Assembly (NCBI GenBank): GCA_030407085.1
Contig: CM059587.1
Coordinates: 19,813,001-19,877,000 of the forward strand
Origin: Trichopria drosophilae
Lineage: Eukaryota; Arthropoda; Insecta; Hymenoptera; Diapriidae
Length of the DNA stretch: 64,000 nucleotides
Direction: 5' to 3'
Part shown: piece after piece, positions 11,100-23,800 of the stretch
Numbering within the stretch: position 1 is the first letter of the stretch
How the letters are laid out: each line of letters opens with the position of its first letter
Program-made: the position numbers and the translations under genes
Notes under the pieces: model-generated
What the model saw: the letters and a program-made list of their open reading frames with translations, nothing else
What the model was told of the DNA's origin: nothing
The model's database searches: none

Positions 11100-11475
11100 G
11101 TCATCAAGCAAATTTTCTTTTCTCCAAGAAAGATACTCTGACCAACATTTGGCAATATAATGATTAGTTTTGCGTACTACCAGTTTTTCAGTCAAATTCT
11201 CATCAAACTTATCGGTAGCAGAAATCTGGGTCACTATTATAGCTCTGTCAGTACTGTTCCAATTTTGACTGAATACTGCCAACGTTTTCTTTTTCAAACA
11301 AATTCATCAAATATTGTTTAAAATCAGCAAGAGTGGGGCAATGTTTACATTTACTATAATAACAATCTGGTGTTGGATCGGTATATATTATGTAAGAAAT
11401 ACATTCTTTGTAGCTAGCAATTTTTGTGAAATATACACACACAAAGTACAATGTATGTTCCGTTTGCCCCTGCAA
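11094..11475 (-). pseudogene. unidentified protein remnant, frameshifted
   Basis: Two overlapping minus-strand frames read as one protein with a shift near 11270. The first has CYYSKCKHCPTLADFKQYL then FEKENVGSIQSKLEQY. The second has WNSTDRAIIVTQISATDKF then VVRKTNHYIAKCWSEYLSW. The Cys-x2-Cys, Trp-x2-Thr-Asp-Arg and His-Tyr-Ile-Ala-Lys pattern resembles proteins often found in arthropod repeats. I cannot name the family, and no function is claimed. It directly follows the Penelope pLTR remnant. Confidence 0.45.
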
Positions 11476-11861
11476 GAACGTAGTTTTGTGGTCTAAGACA
11501 AGACAATTTTGAGAAACCCAGTTTAGTACCTACGTGTGCGCATGTCTTTAAAATACACAAACGACGACACAAGAAGACTTCTCTGAACCTGCTTTTTTGT
11601 TCGCTCAGGTTATTTCACCAACTTAACCGGTTTACGGCCTAAAGGATAATTTTTTAAAACTTTTCGCAAAAATATTTTAGTCAATCAATTTTGAGTAAAA
11701 AGCTGAGAAACCAAATTATAACGTTTATGAAGAAGAGCCGAAGTATTAATAAATAAAAGTTGCAAAATACTTACTTCATGCACTTGTATTGTAATAGAGT
11801 ATTCGATGCATATTACATGTTTACTGTGTTTTATTAATTACTGTCTGTATCATTATGATCT

Positions 11862-11879
11862 TATATATTTATATATACA

Positions 11880-11910
<31 letters not shown>

Positions 11911-11929
11911 CATATACATATACATATAA
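11862..11929. repeat. TA-rich microsatellite
   Basis: An uninterrupted TA run with flanking ATAC variants, low complexity. Confidence 0.9.
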
Positions 11930-12079
11930 TTCGTCAAAGATATCTTGAAAGTGTCGAAAAGATCTCTGACGGATATCTTATAGATATCTATATTTTCGTA
12001 TCAAGAGCGTAAAAGAACTTATGCGCCCGTAGGCGATCACCGCGCCCGGGCGGCCGGCGAAAACTACCCCTGGGGGGTA

Positions 12080-12362
12080 GGGGGTCAAAACGTCGAAATT
12101 TGATGAAAAACTATAGGGGAATTTTTTTGCCGAGGTGACCAAATTCAATACTTTTTCAGACAATAGTCATAAGCATTTGAAACCAATTTTTATGGCATTA
12201 TCGTTGACTTTAGGAAGAAAATGCATATAACCTTTTTTGTAGAGAATTTCATGCTCTGTATTGTTGCATCGGGGTTCTCAGGGTCTGAAACGTCGACATT
12301 TGATGAAAAACTGTAGGGTAATTTTCATTCCCGAAGTGACCAAATTCAATACTTCGTCCAGA
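12080..12362 (+). repeat. imperfect direct duplication (two copies about 200 bp apart)
   Basis: Copy one (about 12080-12156) and copy two (about 12281-12362) share the blocks ATTTGATGAAAAACT, TAGGG, and GTGACCAAATTCAATACTT in the same order. Copy one is preceded by an unusually GC-rich stretch (12025-12080). Origin unknown. Confidence 0.7.
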
Positions 12363-12479
12363 CCTAAGATCTGGGTCGAAGTAATTTAGCATATTATGAT
12401 AAATCAGAGAAATAAATTGTTTGACGAATTGTTTGCAATTTATTTGATAGACCACACAGCTTTTTTCATGGTGTCAAGT

Positions 12480-13144
12480 CGATCTTTATAAGGTTTAATA
12501 CCTCCTAAATTCATATCACAAGGTTTTTACACCACTAATATTTTTTCTTTTCTTTGGACAACTCCAAGTTTTTCGGTGATCCCTTTAACGTATGGTAAAC
12601 TTGTCGTGATTTTAAAGATGTTTTTTGTGGTATCATTTTGATTATGAATGCCGTGTAGTCTATCCGATATAAGACTGTACGATTTGTGGTGGATAACTAA
12701 TTTTGCAATAAAGTCTTTTCAACTATTTTGATGTTATCATTTTGGAATTTTTTATCTGTTAATTTGATAGCCCGATCGATTAACCCGTATGCGACACTAA
12801 TTTTGTAGTTAATAGGATGGCTTTAGATTGAAAATGTAGGTATCTTCCTGCCCATGTACTCTATGGTATCAAGTGGTTAAGATGGTTCCAATGTTTTTCC
12901 TTATTAACGTTAAATTCATAAAGTTCAAAGTGTTTTGTTGTTCTACTTGTAATGTAAATTTGAGTATGTTCTCAAATTTTACATAAGAGTTAAGTAAAAT
13001 TAATAATTGCTCATCCTCTTTTTCGGGTATTGCCGTCAAAATATCATTGACATATCTGAAGAAAAAGGGTATGTTGAAATTTAATTTAGGTTTTCTTCGA
13101 GGAATTCCATTACTAAATTTGCTAGAACAGGTGATAAATTTAAT
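12480..13144 (-). pseudogene. Penelope-like reverse transcriptase remnant
   Basis: Hand translation of the minus strand gives patches resembling the C-terminal half of a Penelope RT: a FQHTLFLQICQ-like patch, YEFNVNKEKHWNHL, WAGRYLHFQSK and a SIGLSN-like patch. They run in the same order as in the clearer copies at 28982-29608 and 58680-59151. Many stops and shifts are present. A TTAA-flanked element (13145-14122) is inserted at its upstream side. Confidence 0.55.
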
Positions 13145-14122
13145 TTAACCCTTTGCGGCATAGTGGTACACATACGTTATACCACCTAGAGTTATTCACA
13201 TTTCCTTACTTTTCTCGCAAAATATGAAAGTTACGGGGACGAAATCTGTTTTCATTTCCTATATCGAACTAATATAACTATAAAAAAAATCATTTGCTCG
13301 TTTAGTATTATTATTATAATTATTATTAACAACGGCGTTTTTTTTCGAATAAATTCATTTTTGCAAACTACACAAGGTTTTTTTTTTACTACAGATTATT
13401 TATGAGGGTTTTTGGGGTCGCTGATCCCGAATCCGACGTTAGTTTTACCACATTCAAAATGGCGGCCAAAAAAATTTTAAAATGCCTTATTTTCAACAAA
13501 ATATGTTACTCGGGGGTTTTGGGAGTTGCTGATTACGAATCCGATGTTAGTTTCACCAAATTCAAAATGGCGTATCCAATATGGCGGCCAAAAAAATTAT
13601 AAAAAGCCTCATTTTTAACAAAATTTGTTACTCGCTAGTTTTCGGGATCTCTGAATAAGATTCCAACGATACTTTTGTCAAATCCATTGAATCGGAAATT
13701 TGAGAATATATCCTCGGATCCGTAATCAGCGCCCCTGAAAACCCTCCAATATAAAATATTCTTCAAATGTTGTCGTTTGTAAAATGTTTGTCCGGCAAGT
13801 TTGATCTGCCATTTTTAACTTGGTAAAAATAATAACGGATAACATGAAGTCGTTTTCAAAATTTTGGCTGATAAAATCGATTCGCCATTTTTAATTTATT
13901 AAAACTAACGTCTGATTCGCAATCAGCAACTTTGAAAACTCCCTGGTAACAAATTTCAAGCGAATCTGATGAATTGTGAAAAATTCGTCCGTCATATTGA
14001 ATCCGCCATTTTGAATTTTCAAAATCTGGCTTCAAATTCGTAATCAGCGACCCCAAAAACTCCCGAATAACAAATTTCAGCTATGTTCCATGTAAAGAAA
14101 AATGTATGCCGCAAAGGGTTAA
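13145..14122. mobile_element. piggyBac-like non-autonomous fold-back element 1
   Basis: TTAA lies at both ends (13145-13148, 14119-14122). Terminal inverted repeats begin CCCTTTGCGGCAT. TTAA target sites with CCC-initial ends are the signature of piggyBac-type transposition. No transposase is encoded. The interior holds a shared core (ATTCGTAATCAGCGACCCC and its complement) in both orientations, near 13400-13600 and 13880-14070, so the element is a loose palindrome. Runs such as AAAATGGCGG repeat inside it. Confidence 0.8.
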
Positions 14123-14339
14123 CTATTTACTAGAAAAAGAAACGTCTCAAATTGCAATTTCTTCCCGTTTTTATCTCACCATAACTTAACTTTTAGCAGT
14201 ATAATTAATCCGAATTTCGATTGCTAAAAAACGGGCACTTTTTAGGGTCTTTTCGGGGTCACTCTTTTAGTGCGTCTTCCCGCCTACTAACGAAAAATTA
14301 TCGCGCACGGGGCGTAAAGTATGACATTACGCCCAGCTA

Positions 14340-14667
14340 ACGCAAGTAACTATTAATATAAGCGATCACATGTCCGCTCCTTAACGATCTACGCGATCGA
14401 AGCGAATACATATATACGTGCGGGGGAGAATACGATGACAAGACATATACATATAGATTTATGCAATACATGCATGCGATTGTCGTATCCGGCGCAGAAG
14501 CCCGAGAAATGGAAAGCAGCTGAGAAACCAGTCACCGGGCATCAGTTGACCGAGAACCTAGTCGTAGCGGTCGGTGCTCGTCGGAGATACTCGGCAACGA
14601 TCGCCGTTTGTATTCTTGCATCTCCGACGGCTCTCGTAATAAAAGACAATAAAATCGTAAAGTGAAA
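14340..14667 (+). promoter_or_regulatory. probable promoter and 5' UTR of MBOAT7-like gene
   Basis: GC content and CpG frequency rise here compared with both sides, and the block ends at the start codon of the first coding exon. No TATA box or start site can be fixed. The boundary at 14340 is a judgement from composition only. Confidence 0.4.
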
Positions 14668-14876
14668 ATGTGGGACGACATTGTGTATGTGTCGCTATTG
14701 TTGTCGTGCGTGTTCTTCGGATCTTTCTATAGAAAGATCGAAGCACCATCGACGAAGCAATGGGTAGGGACCCTCGCCGGCTTCATCGTCGCCATCCTTG
14801 CATCCGGAACTCATATTCTGCACTCCCTCTTTGTTACGACCATCAACGCCGTCTTGATCACCAGAATCTCAGCCAA
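14668..14876 (+). CDS. MBOAT7: MBOAT7-like exon 1
   Basis: Encodes residues 1-69 plus two bases of codon 70. It starts MWDDIVYVSLLLSCVFFGSF, a first membrane segment, followed by a second around GFIVAILASGTHILHSL. ATG 14668 is chosen because it starts the family-like N-terminus; an in-frame TAA lies shortly upstream at 14659-14661. The donor is GTGCGT at 14877, acceptable though not the commonest form. The frame continues to 14904 but leaves the family pattern. Confidence 0.88.
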
Positions 14877-17800
14877 GTGCGTTCCAATATTTTACACCCG
14901 CTAATTAAACTCAGCCTCCCTCCCACCAGTTTCACTATTTTTACTTACATATTATCTCGGCAAGTTTTCGCAGTGCGAAATATTCCAACCATCTGGTTTC
15001 GCGAAACACAGCTGGAACAGTTATAAAACTAGACCAGTTTTCCCGCTTTTTTTCGATCCTCTTGAAAAAATGGCGAGTTTTTTTTTCGCTGGAGAGTAAA
15101 AATCGCAACTTGCAGAATTAGATCAAGTGGATGTTATATAATTTTTATAGCATTCAATGTCACTAGTCGGCGCGATTAACTTGGGCAATTTAATTATAAA
15201 TTCGCTCATATTGACATACGTTCGACTTTGCAGAATTATAGATTCGAAATACGAACTGAATTTTAGTAGTCAATGACTTGTTTATCTTCAATTGTACATC
15301 GCATCGTCTTGTTAACTATCTGAATATTTTTTGCTCATCCTATAATATTTACAATACTTAATTATAGACGGCCGAAACGTATTAGTTGTTAGTTATTTTT
15401 TCGTTTCAAATAGACGTAGTCAGTTAAAGGACCGTTTTGCCAAGAAACTTGATGTATAAATTTGAAAATAAGCGGTTAAGAAAATTATAGATGACATTTA
15501 AATGTTATATAAAACTTTACTGTACTTATTTATTTACTTTATTTTAGTTGATTATTATAGTACCCGCGCAGGTATCTCGTGTCTGTTATGAAACTAGTTT
15601 GAAATGATTCCGATAAAAATGAAATATTTGTATAACATTTAAATTTGAAACAAAATTCAAACATTTTTTTAGCTAACATCGATGTCGGTACTTTCTTGTC
15701 GATTGTTAAGCTGATTAATCAATGGCAATATCTAACCCAAGATATTATGTTAGGAAAACTTTGGAATTTAGTTTCTGTCATAACTTTGCAATATTTACAT
15801 TTAAAGTAAAAGTAAGTACAGTAGGACCTCTCTTATTCGAACTTCTCTTATTCTAATTGTCCAGCCTCTCTTATTCTAATCGTTCCCCCACAAGTCTACT
15901 CCCACTATCACACGAAAAGTCACGAAAAATATTGTCCACGAATCACAAGCTCGCAAGCAAAGTAAGTGGGGGTAAGGGGAAAATTAGAATAAAAGAGGTC
16001 GGCGCCATCTTGAAAAACTTTACTAATTAGAATAAGAGAGGTTCTACCGTATAATAATGGAGCGACATCTTGAAATTGCGATATTTTCTTATTCGTTGTC
16101 TTTTCTATCAAAATAATATAATTTGATAGAACGCCATGTATGAAAAAAATCACCGATAGTTCGGTAACACTTTAATATGGGAAAACATTATTTCAAATTG
16201 CTTGAAACGCCATCTGTCGAAGAAAATAAAATTAAGATCGGAAGTACATTATATAAAATTATAAGAAAAAAAATGATGTATTTAAAATTCAAATATATAA
16301 ACTTATTTAGAAATCGGGACTTTTTAAATCGCTATTATTTGCGGTTTTAGTAAATCTCGTCGTTTAACAAAACGTAGCTATTGTTTATATAAAATAAAAG
16401 ATGTCCACACCGCGCAAGGAAATTATGACGAAGTTTTTACTTGAATGTACCTTTTGACAAAATTTTACCAATAACAAATGCAAATTGAAATATATTAAAA
16501 AATTTAATCTTTCTGAATTCGGATTCTTTAGTCTTAGCATAGAACTAAAATAAATAGATCGTTCTCGGTCAATATTGTTATTATTCTTAACAGCGAATAC
16601 AAGCGTAGACGCTCTTAACCCGTTTCCGCCCAAAATGCCGTAAATTTCACTACATTTTAATCGTCACTTTTCTTATAGAAACTAACGATGAATAATTCTG
16701 AATATTTAGATTCTATAGTTTTCAACCCTCCTCTTTCCGAATCCGAAGTCCGTTTTTCGCTAGGAGCAGCCATTTTGTAAATATGGCGGCGAAAAGGCAA
16801 AAAAATAGAGAAAATTTCGATTTTTGAATCGGTTTTTCATGTTTTTCAATAGGTTCGCGATGACCTATCATTCCAAAGACCTGGATCTGGTGGCATAATG
16901 AGTTTGACTAAAAGTTGACATGATCAGATATGCAAAATATAAGATGGCGGATCCAAGATGGCGGATTTTTCGCCGAATTTTGTGTTTTTATAGCATTTCC
17001 GACTATATAATATAAAACCCGCAAGTAACCATTTTCATTTCGGACATGCAACGTTTTGTATTTTCCTCCGCCATTTTGGGTCCGCCATTTTGAATGATGA
17101 AAATTAAATGGCATATTCGTAATCTGCGACCCCGAAAACCACCGAGTAGTCAGTTTCATATGGATCAAGAAATTTTGTTGCATTTCAGTCGGCCATCTTG
17201 GAACCGCCATTTGGAATTTCGAGTATCGGATAGAAGATACTGTTACAAATGATTGTGTAACTCAATAATAAGTGCGTACAACAATATTTATTAATAGCTA
17301 ATAATAATGTCGGAAATGTTATAAAAACACAAAATTCTGCGAAAAATCAGCCATCTTGGATCCGCCATCTTATATTTTGCATATCTGATCATGTTGAACT
17401 TTTTGTCAAACTCATTATTCCACCAGATCCAGGTCTTTGGAATGATCGGTCAGCGCGAACCTTTTGAAAAACATGAAAAACCGATCCAAAAATCGAAATT
17501 TACTATAGAATCTAAATATTCAGAATTATTCATCGTTAGTTTCTATAAGAAATGTGACGATTAAAATGTAGTGAAATTTACGGCATTTTGGGCGGAAACG
17601 GGTTAAAATATACATAACCTTAAAATAATTCGCATCGTTACTGGCAATAATAGGAAAGTAATAAACGCAATTGGAAACTATTCTAATTGGTATTTAATAT
17701 CATTGACATTTGCATTGTATCCATATATGACTTTAAAATAGATTAAAGCGAATTACTTAAACGTATTTATCGTCTGGGAGGGTCAATAACCTTTGTTTCT

Positions 17801-20800
17801 GATAATTTAAGAAATAATGTACTTCGGAAATTACTTTTTTTTTAGTTCCGAGAATCGAACATCGGCGAATTTGATTAATTATGTTGCGGTCAAAACCACT
17901 TTTTGAAACATCGAAATTATTTACTTTCTATATCTCGTGTTATCCCAGGAAACAGAATTTTTGGACATTTCCATACATGAATCGTAATTATAAGTAAAAT
18001 TAGAGGCAATATTTTTGACAAAATTCATTAGTAATTATGCATTTTTTGCATAAATTGTAAAAAACAGTTATAAAGTATAATTGTAAAATTAACATTGTGA
18101 AATTGTAGCTCGCAGAGTGTTACTTTTGCAATTCAGAACATTGTGAAAATGGCCATACAATAATTCTTTTTTGTAAGGAAAGAAGATATTTTCGTTTAAT
18201 TTATTTTATTATGTCCATTTCACTGTTCGGTAATGTTTGAATTGACTATTTAAGTATGAAACTGAAGTACCGAGTATCTGAGGTTATGTACGATGGTGCG
18301 TACATAAATATCGGGAAATGGTAAACTGAACAATATTATGTTCTTGTTTATTACAGAAATGGTTAAATTAACTACTTTTTGTCATCAAATGTTTTACTAT
18401 TATGAAATAGTTCCATTAACCATTTTTTTCGCTCTGTGTAATGATCATGATTAAGTACCGTCATTTTTTAATAATAATGTACAATTATACAAATACAATC
18501 ATCTATAGACGAAATAAGGCACAGGCGATTATAACTGGTAAATATCAGAACCTATTCAACATGTTTTATAATGAATTATAATACATCTACATTGTGACTC
18601 GAAAACACATGGATTTACGTAGAAATCTATATACAGTAGAGTCCCGGTATAATTGCGTCCCGCTATATTTACGACCCAGCATATTTGTCCGGTTCCGTCT
18701 TATATTTACCTGTCGCCGCTCTCTTTTTCCCCCACCTCACAGGGGGGCTCCAAGAAGGACCTGCTGTAGCATTACAAACATAACGCGACTGAGGGGAGTG
18801 GGAGAAGCGGTGTTGAGCCCCTCCCCCCTTCTTTTGGTAAATATAGCGAGATGGAAGGGGAAGGCCAGGAACCGAGTGGGTAGATACACCGAGGCTCTAC
18901 TGTAGATGTTTTTGTCAAAATTTGGACATGTAAAAACATACTTCTAACCTCAAAATGAACTCAATTTTCAAGATTTTTGTATTGAAAACGGTGAAAGATA
19001 CATAAAAATGAACATTTTATTTGCCAAATTTGTCCATGTATTTTTACAATTAAAATTCGAAATCGTCGAAGATCATTTTTTTAAAACAAGTATAGTTTTT
19101 TTATATCCTTAATAATATTTGTCTATTGTGTCTAACCGACTTAGTTATTTTGTTATGAAAATTTATATTGTTATGAAAATTCGTTTAAACTGAAAAAGTA
19201 AGTTTCTTTTTCAATTTTCAAGATTTTTGTATCGAAAACGGTGAAAGATACATTAAAATGTTCATTTTTGCATTTAAAAATTTTCGTTTATTTTTTTAAT
19301 GCTGTTTCAATGATGCATTATAATGCCTTAATTTGTATTTATTACAAATTTCATTACAGCTCAAAATTAATGCTTAAAAATAAATAAGTATGCACGATTG
19401 TGTCCAAACAAAAATTTTTTCCAGTACTTTATATGAAATGGTTCGAAAATTTAGAATATTATAAAATATACCATACAATAACTATTTTTGCTGCCACACG
19501 CGGTGATTTTCGTTTAATTAATTTTGTTACGTCTATTTTCGACATATTACATCTATTTCTACAATTCACGAATGTTCAAGTGACTACCAAACAGTAAAAC
19601 TGTGGTAGATTTGAGATTACTTACTGTAATGCACATTTAACGATCGGGGAATAGTAAGGGAAACAATATTATTGTCTTGTTTATTACAGCTGCAGTTAAT
19701 TTACACGGAGAAAAATGACTCCGCTGGATTAGCTGATTCATATCAGCTAAAATTTTCGGCTGGAATTGCCGAAAATATATGCAATTTTAGCTGTTTTGAT
19801 TCTGCTAATGTAGCCTTAACCCTACTCAATTCGCGCTTAGCTCTAAATTTCCGCTACATTAGCAGATTTGTTCCGTTAAATTTGCGGACTTTTTCAGTAA
19901 ATTTAGCTGAAATTATCGGCTATCCCTACGGAATTCCAACAGCTGTCCCTATAGGATAAAATTGGTAGAATCTGGGGATTTTTCGGCTGATTTTGCTGAT
20001 TATTTTTCTCCGTGTATCTATGTTCTGTAATCCCGCGTTTTACTCTTGTTAAATGCTTGTATTAACTATATTTTTTCTCTGTGTGTACTTTTTTTAATTT
20101 TCTATATTTAGAAGCAGACAAGATTAAAATACTTTTGTTTTTAAACAATAATTTAACCTTACAATACAAATTGCGGTGCTGTGCTCATTCTCGTCACTTA
20201 CGGAGTCTTGATCGCAACTTCCGGCGAGTTTTTTTATGGAATAATACAACTCAAATTACGAGTACAAAACGAAACCATTTGCATTTTCAGCTTTGGTCAT
20301 TAATAGGATACAATGTCTGAATTTACAAGGTGACTACACGGAAAGAAATAGTGTATAGTACTTTCTTCTATCTTGGGATGGTAAAATTAGGACAAACATA
20401 TAAAATATTTCATTTAGCTAGGAAAAGATGGTGAAAATTCCTCAGATTTCTTTTAATATGTAGATCTAATTTTAAAATATATCTAGTTTTTTTAATTCAA
20501 CCATTAAAAATTATTTGATATTAATGACTCATTAGCATATTCGATAAGGATATCTTCCAAGAAATTTTGTTTGTAACTTCTTTTTAATTCGGTAAAATAA
20601 AATAACATTATATTTAACTAATATACGCACTGGCAAAACCAGAAATGTATCCAATGTTTATTTCTATAATAAGAACGGAAAGCTGAAACGTTAGTTGTGG
20701 TAATTGCGACTGCGACTAGCGGTGGGAAGTATAACTACATTAAATGCGCGATTTTGTAATGGTTCTTTATGTTTGCCCATGCTAACTATTTTGTAATAGT

Positions 20801-23800
20801 AAATCTTATTGGCCTATCTTTATGGTAAACGTTGTGATTAAATGGTACTTAAATCAAAGATGAAGAGCACATTGAATTTTCTTTTTTAATTCAATCCCAG
20901 ACCACTTACAGACGATCTTTATGCAAAAAGAGCGACCCTAAAAATTGGCTAAAATTCGCCTGTCTTTTGAACCTCAAATTTGGAGTCAGGATGTTTGGTT
21001 CAGAATGGTCCCGTTTTCAAGAATTTTTTTTAACAAAACAATTCAAATTTTCGAAAAAAAAATTTACTTGCGAATTAAATTTATTTTTTTTGTAATATTT
21101 CTGAATAAAAAATGTCTGATGCATTTTTCGCAAAATATATATTTTCGGAAATAAAAAATTACAAATTTTCAAAAATAACAATTTTTGTAATAACATTCTT
21201 CCTTGGACAGTCCCTGCCTCAAGATTAAGATGCATGCTCAATCTGAAATAAACTTTTATTTTGCAAACATTGCAACTACAAAATTGAGATCCAGAAGACA
21301 GGCGAATTTTAGGCGTCTGTAAAATCAAATTTTTTGTAAATTTTTGCCACGAAAATTGTAACTATAAACTACTTCGAGAATACTTTTTTATTAGTATTAA
21401 ATGAGTTGTCCTTAAAGTTTACTTTACATGAGACAAAGTCGTTCATAAAATTAGTTAAGCCTCTGCACCAATCAGTTTAACAGACATACGAACGCAACTA
21501 GATTTTTTAAAAGTTAATAGAATGAACAAAACCGATTACAAAAAACTGTTGCTTTCTTTGCGAGTTACGTTTCAAAAATTTATATTTAAAGTGTTGTCAT
21601 GACTATTTGCAGCGCATAATTTTGTCACGTCTCAAAATATTTTTTCGATTCAGGGGGCGTAAAATGACCATTATGCGCCTCCTTTGGGGGGGGGGGGCGT
21701 TAAATGCCCGTTTCACGTCTCGAGGGCGTAAAATGCCACTTTTACTTTCTTCGGTCTTTTCGATATTTAAAAGGTCGTCACGCTGATATTCTTTTTCAAA
21801 AATTACTAGTCTTGAAAACACTAAAGTGCACATATTTTGTTAACAAAAATAAAATGACCAATCTTGATGTTTTAATTCATAAGTAAACTTTACGAAATAT
21901 GTATTTTAAATACTTGGAACATTACATGCGTTATTTCAAAATTGATCTAAATCGATAATCGTTTCAGTAAATTAACCATTCGTTACATTTTTTGTCAAGT
22001 GTATTGAAAGTGCATCCGACCGTAACGAGATTAACGCGAATGGAAAATTTTCTGCTCAAGTCATTCTGATAGCATAAATTCTTTCATGTTAATTTTATAA
22101 AAATACCACGTATAATAAAGTATGGTGAAAACTAAAATATATTCTCATATTGAAAATAAACGTTCATTACTTTTTTTATTATCTGACAGGAAGGCCAAAA
22201 ATAAATTAATTTCTTTTTATTTTTATCAATCACGGCCCAGCTGACCTTTTGAACTCGGACAGCTTTTATCAAGGCATATTAACGAGTACAAATTAGTTTG
22301 ACCTTAATCTTTCGGAAGATTCGGCTTTTTTATGTATCTAAAAAAATGACAAATTATGTAAGAAATCATCTGCAACGAGTTCGGATCGGTGAACCTGAAA
22401 TACAATATGATTACTGTACGTTAATGAACGGATGAATTAAACGACGAAGGAATTGTATCAATCTTAAAATATTATAAAGAGAAACTTTTCATTACATTTC
22501 ATCTCAAAGGCAGTTTAATATATGCGTAAAGAAACTTTCTCTTTATTGACCTTCTTATTTAATATCGAATATACCTTTCCTTATTTTAGTTTTGTAGGAT
22601 TATTCGATGAGGAGTGAAAGAAAAGCGAAAATGGATAAAGAAAAATAAAATAAAAAATCTTGCTTATCGTTGTTCAAATTATACAAAGAAAATGTATAAG
22701 TATTAAAAACATTGTTCGCTGCAAATTCTGTGAAATAAAAATGCCTTTCGTATGGACCTTTGAGGTCGTGCGAAAGAAACTACAATTTCACTAAAAATAA
22801 AATAAATCTAATTAGCGAAGAAAAGAGTGCGAAATATACTAAATTATTCTGACTTCAGAATGAATAATTTGTCATGAAGTGCGATATATTAAAAAATGTA
22901 TGTATTTGCAGTGGAATTGACTTTCACTTAGTTTCTGCACGCCACGACTCGGAAGTATTTCACAATTTTATTGAAGATTAAAATAAAGTATTTCATTAAA
23001 TGCAAACGAATCCACTTTTTATTTATAGCAATAACAAAATTAGTTTTTCTGTTGTAAAGTAAACACCTTTTAAAATTAGATCAATTTCTTTCTTTTCTAC
23101 AAATAATAGATAAAAAAGTGAAAAGTGAAACAAAAACCAAGAATATGCTAACTTGTTAAGGAAAAGCCCAAAAATATTAAAAAATTGAAAAAAATAATTT
23201 CAAAATTACACAATTTGTTTAGTTTTATTCAATTTTGTCATTCTGTTATTAATAAATTTATCAAATTTGGATAAAAAATGACATAATCATACATTCTACA
23301 CTAGAGATATTTAAAAAAAAAAGGATCCTAATAGGAATTTTTAAGACCATTAAAAAAATCCTCCCAAAAAAGTGTTTTTCAATGTAGAAATCATATTAAA
23401 ATTTTGCATCAATTCTGAAGGAGGACTTTGGAGAAGGAGGAAAATGGACTTTTATTCATCGATAATAAAAGTAAATGCAATTTTTGTAATAACATTCTTC
23501 CTTGGACACTGCTTGCCTCAAGATTGAGATGCATGCTCAATCTGAAAGTTTTTTGCGAACATTCTATCGTTATAAACTTTTATTTTGCATACATTGCAGC
23601 TACAAAATTGAGATCCAGAAAGCAGGCGAATTTTAGCGTGGTTGCTGACATTAGAGTCGTTTCCGTTCTTCAATGATTGCTTTTTTTTAAAAATCAATAG
23701 ATTGAAACAAAGATAAACGTCACTTCTCAAATTTACAGTACAACTATATCATCCGATGTGCTAAAACAGATATCATATCGAAAGTTAGCGATGCAATTTA

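Noticed and set aside
18594..18905. 103-codon ORF
   Set aside because: Covers the pogo-type MITE end to end, with low-complexity Pro/Arg content.
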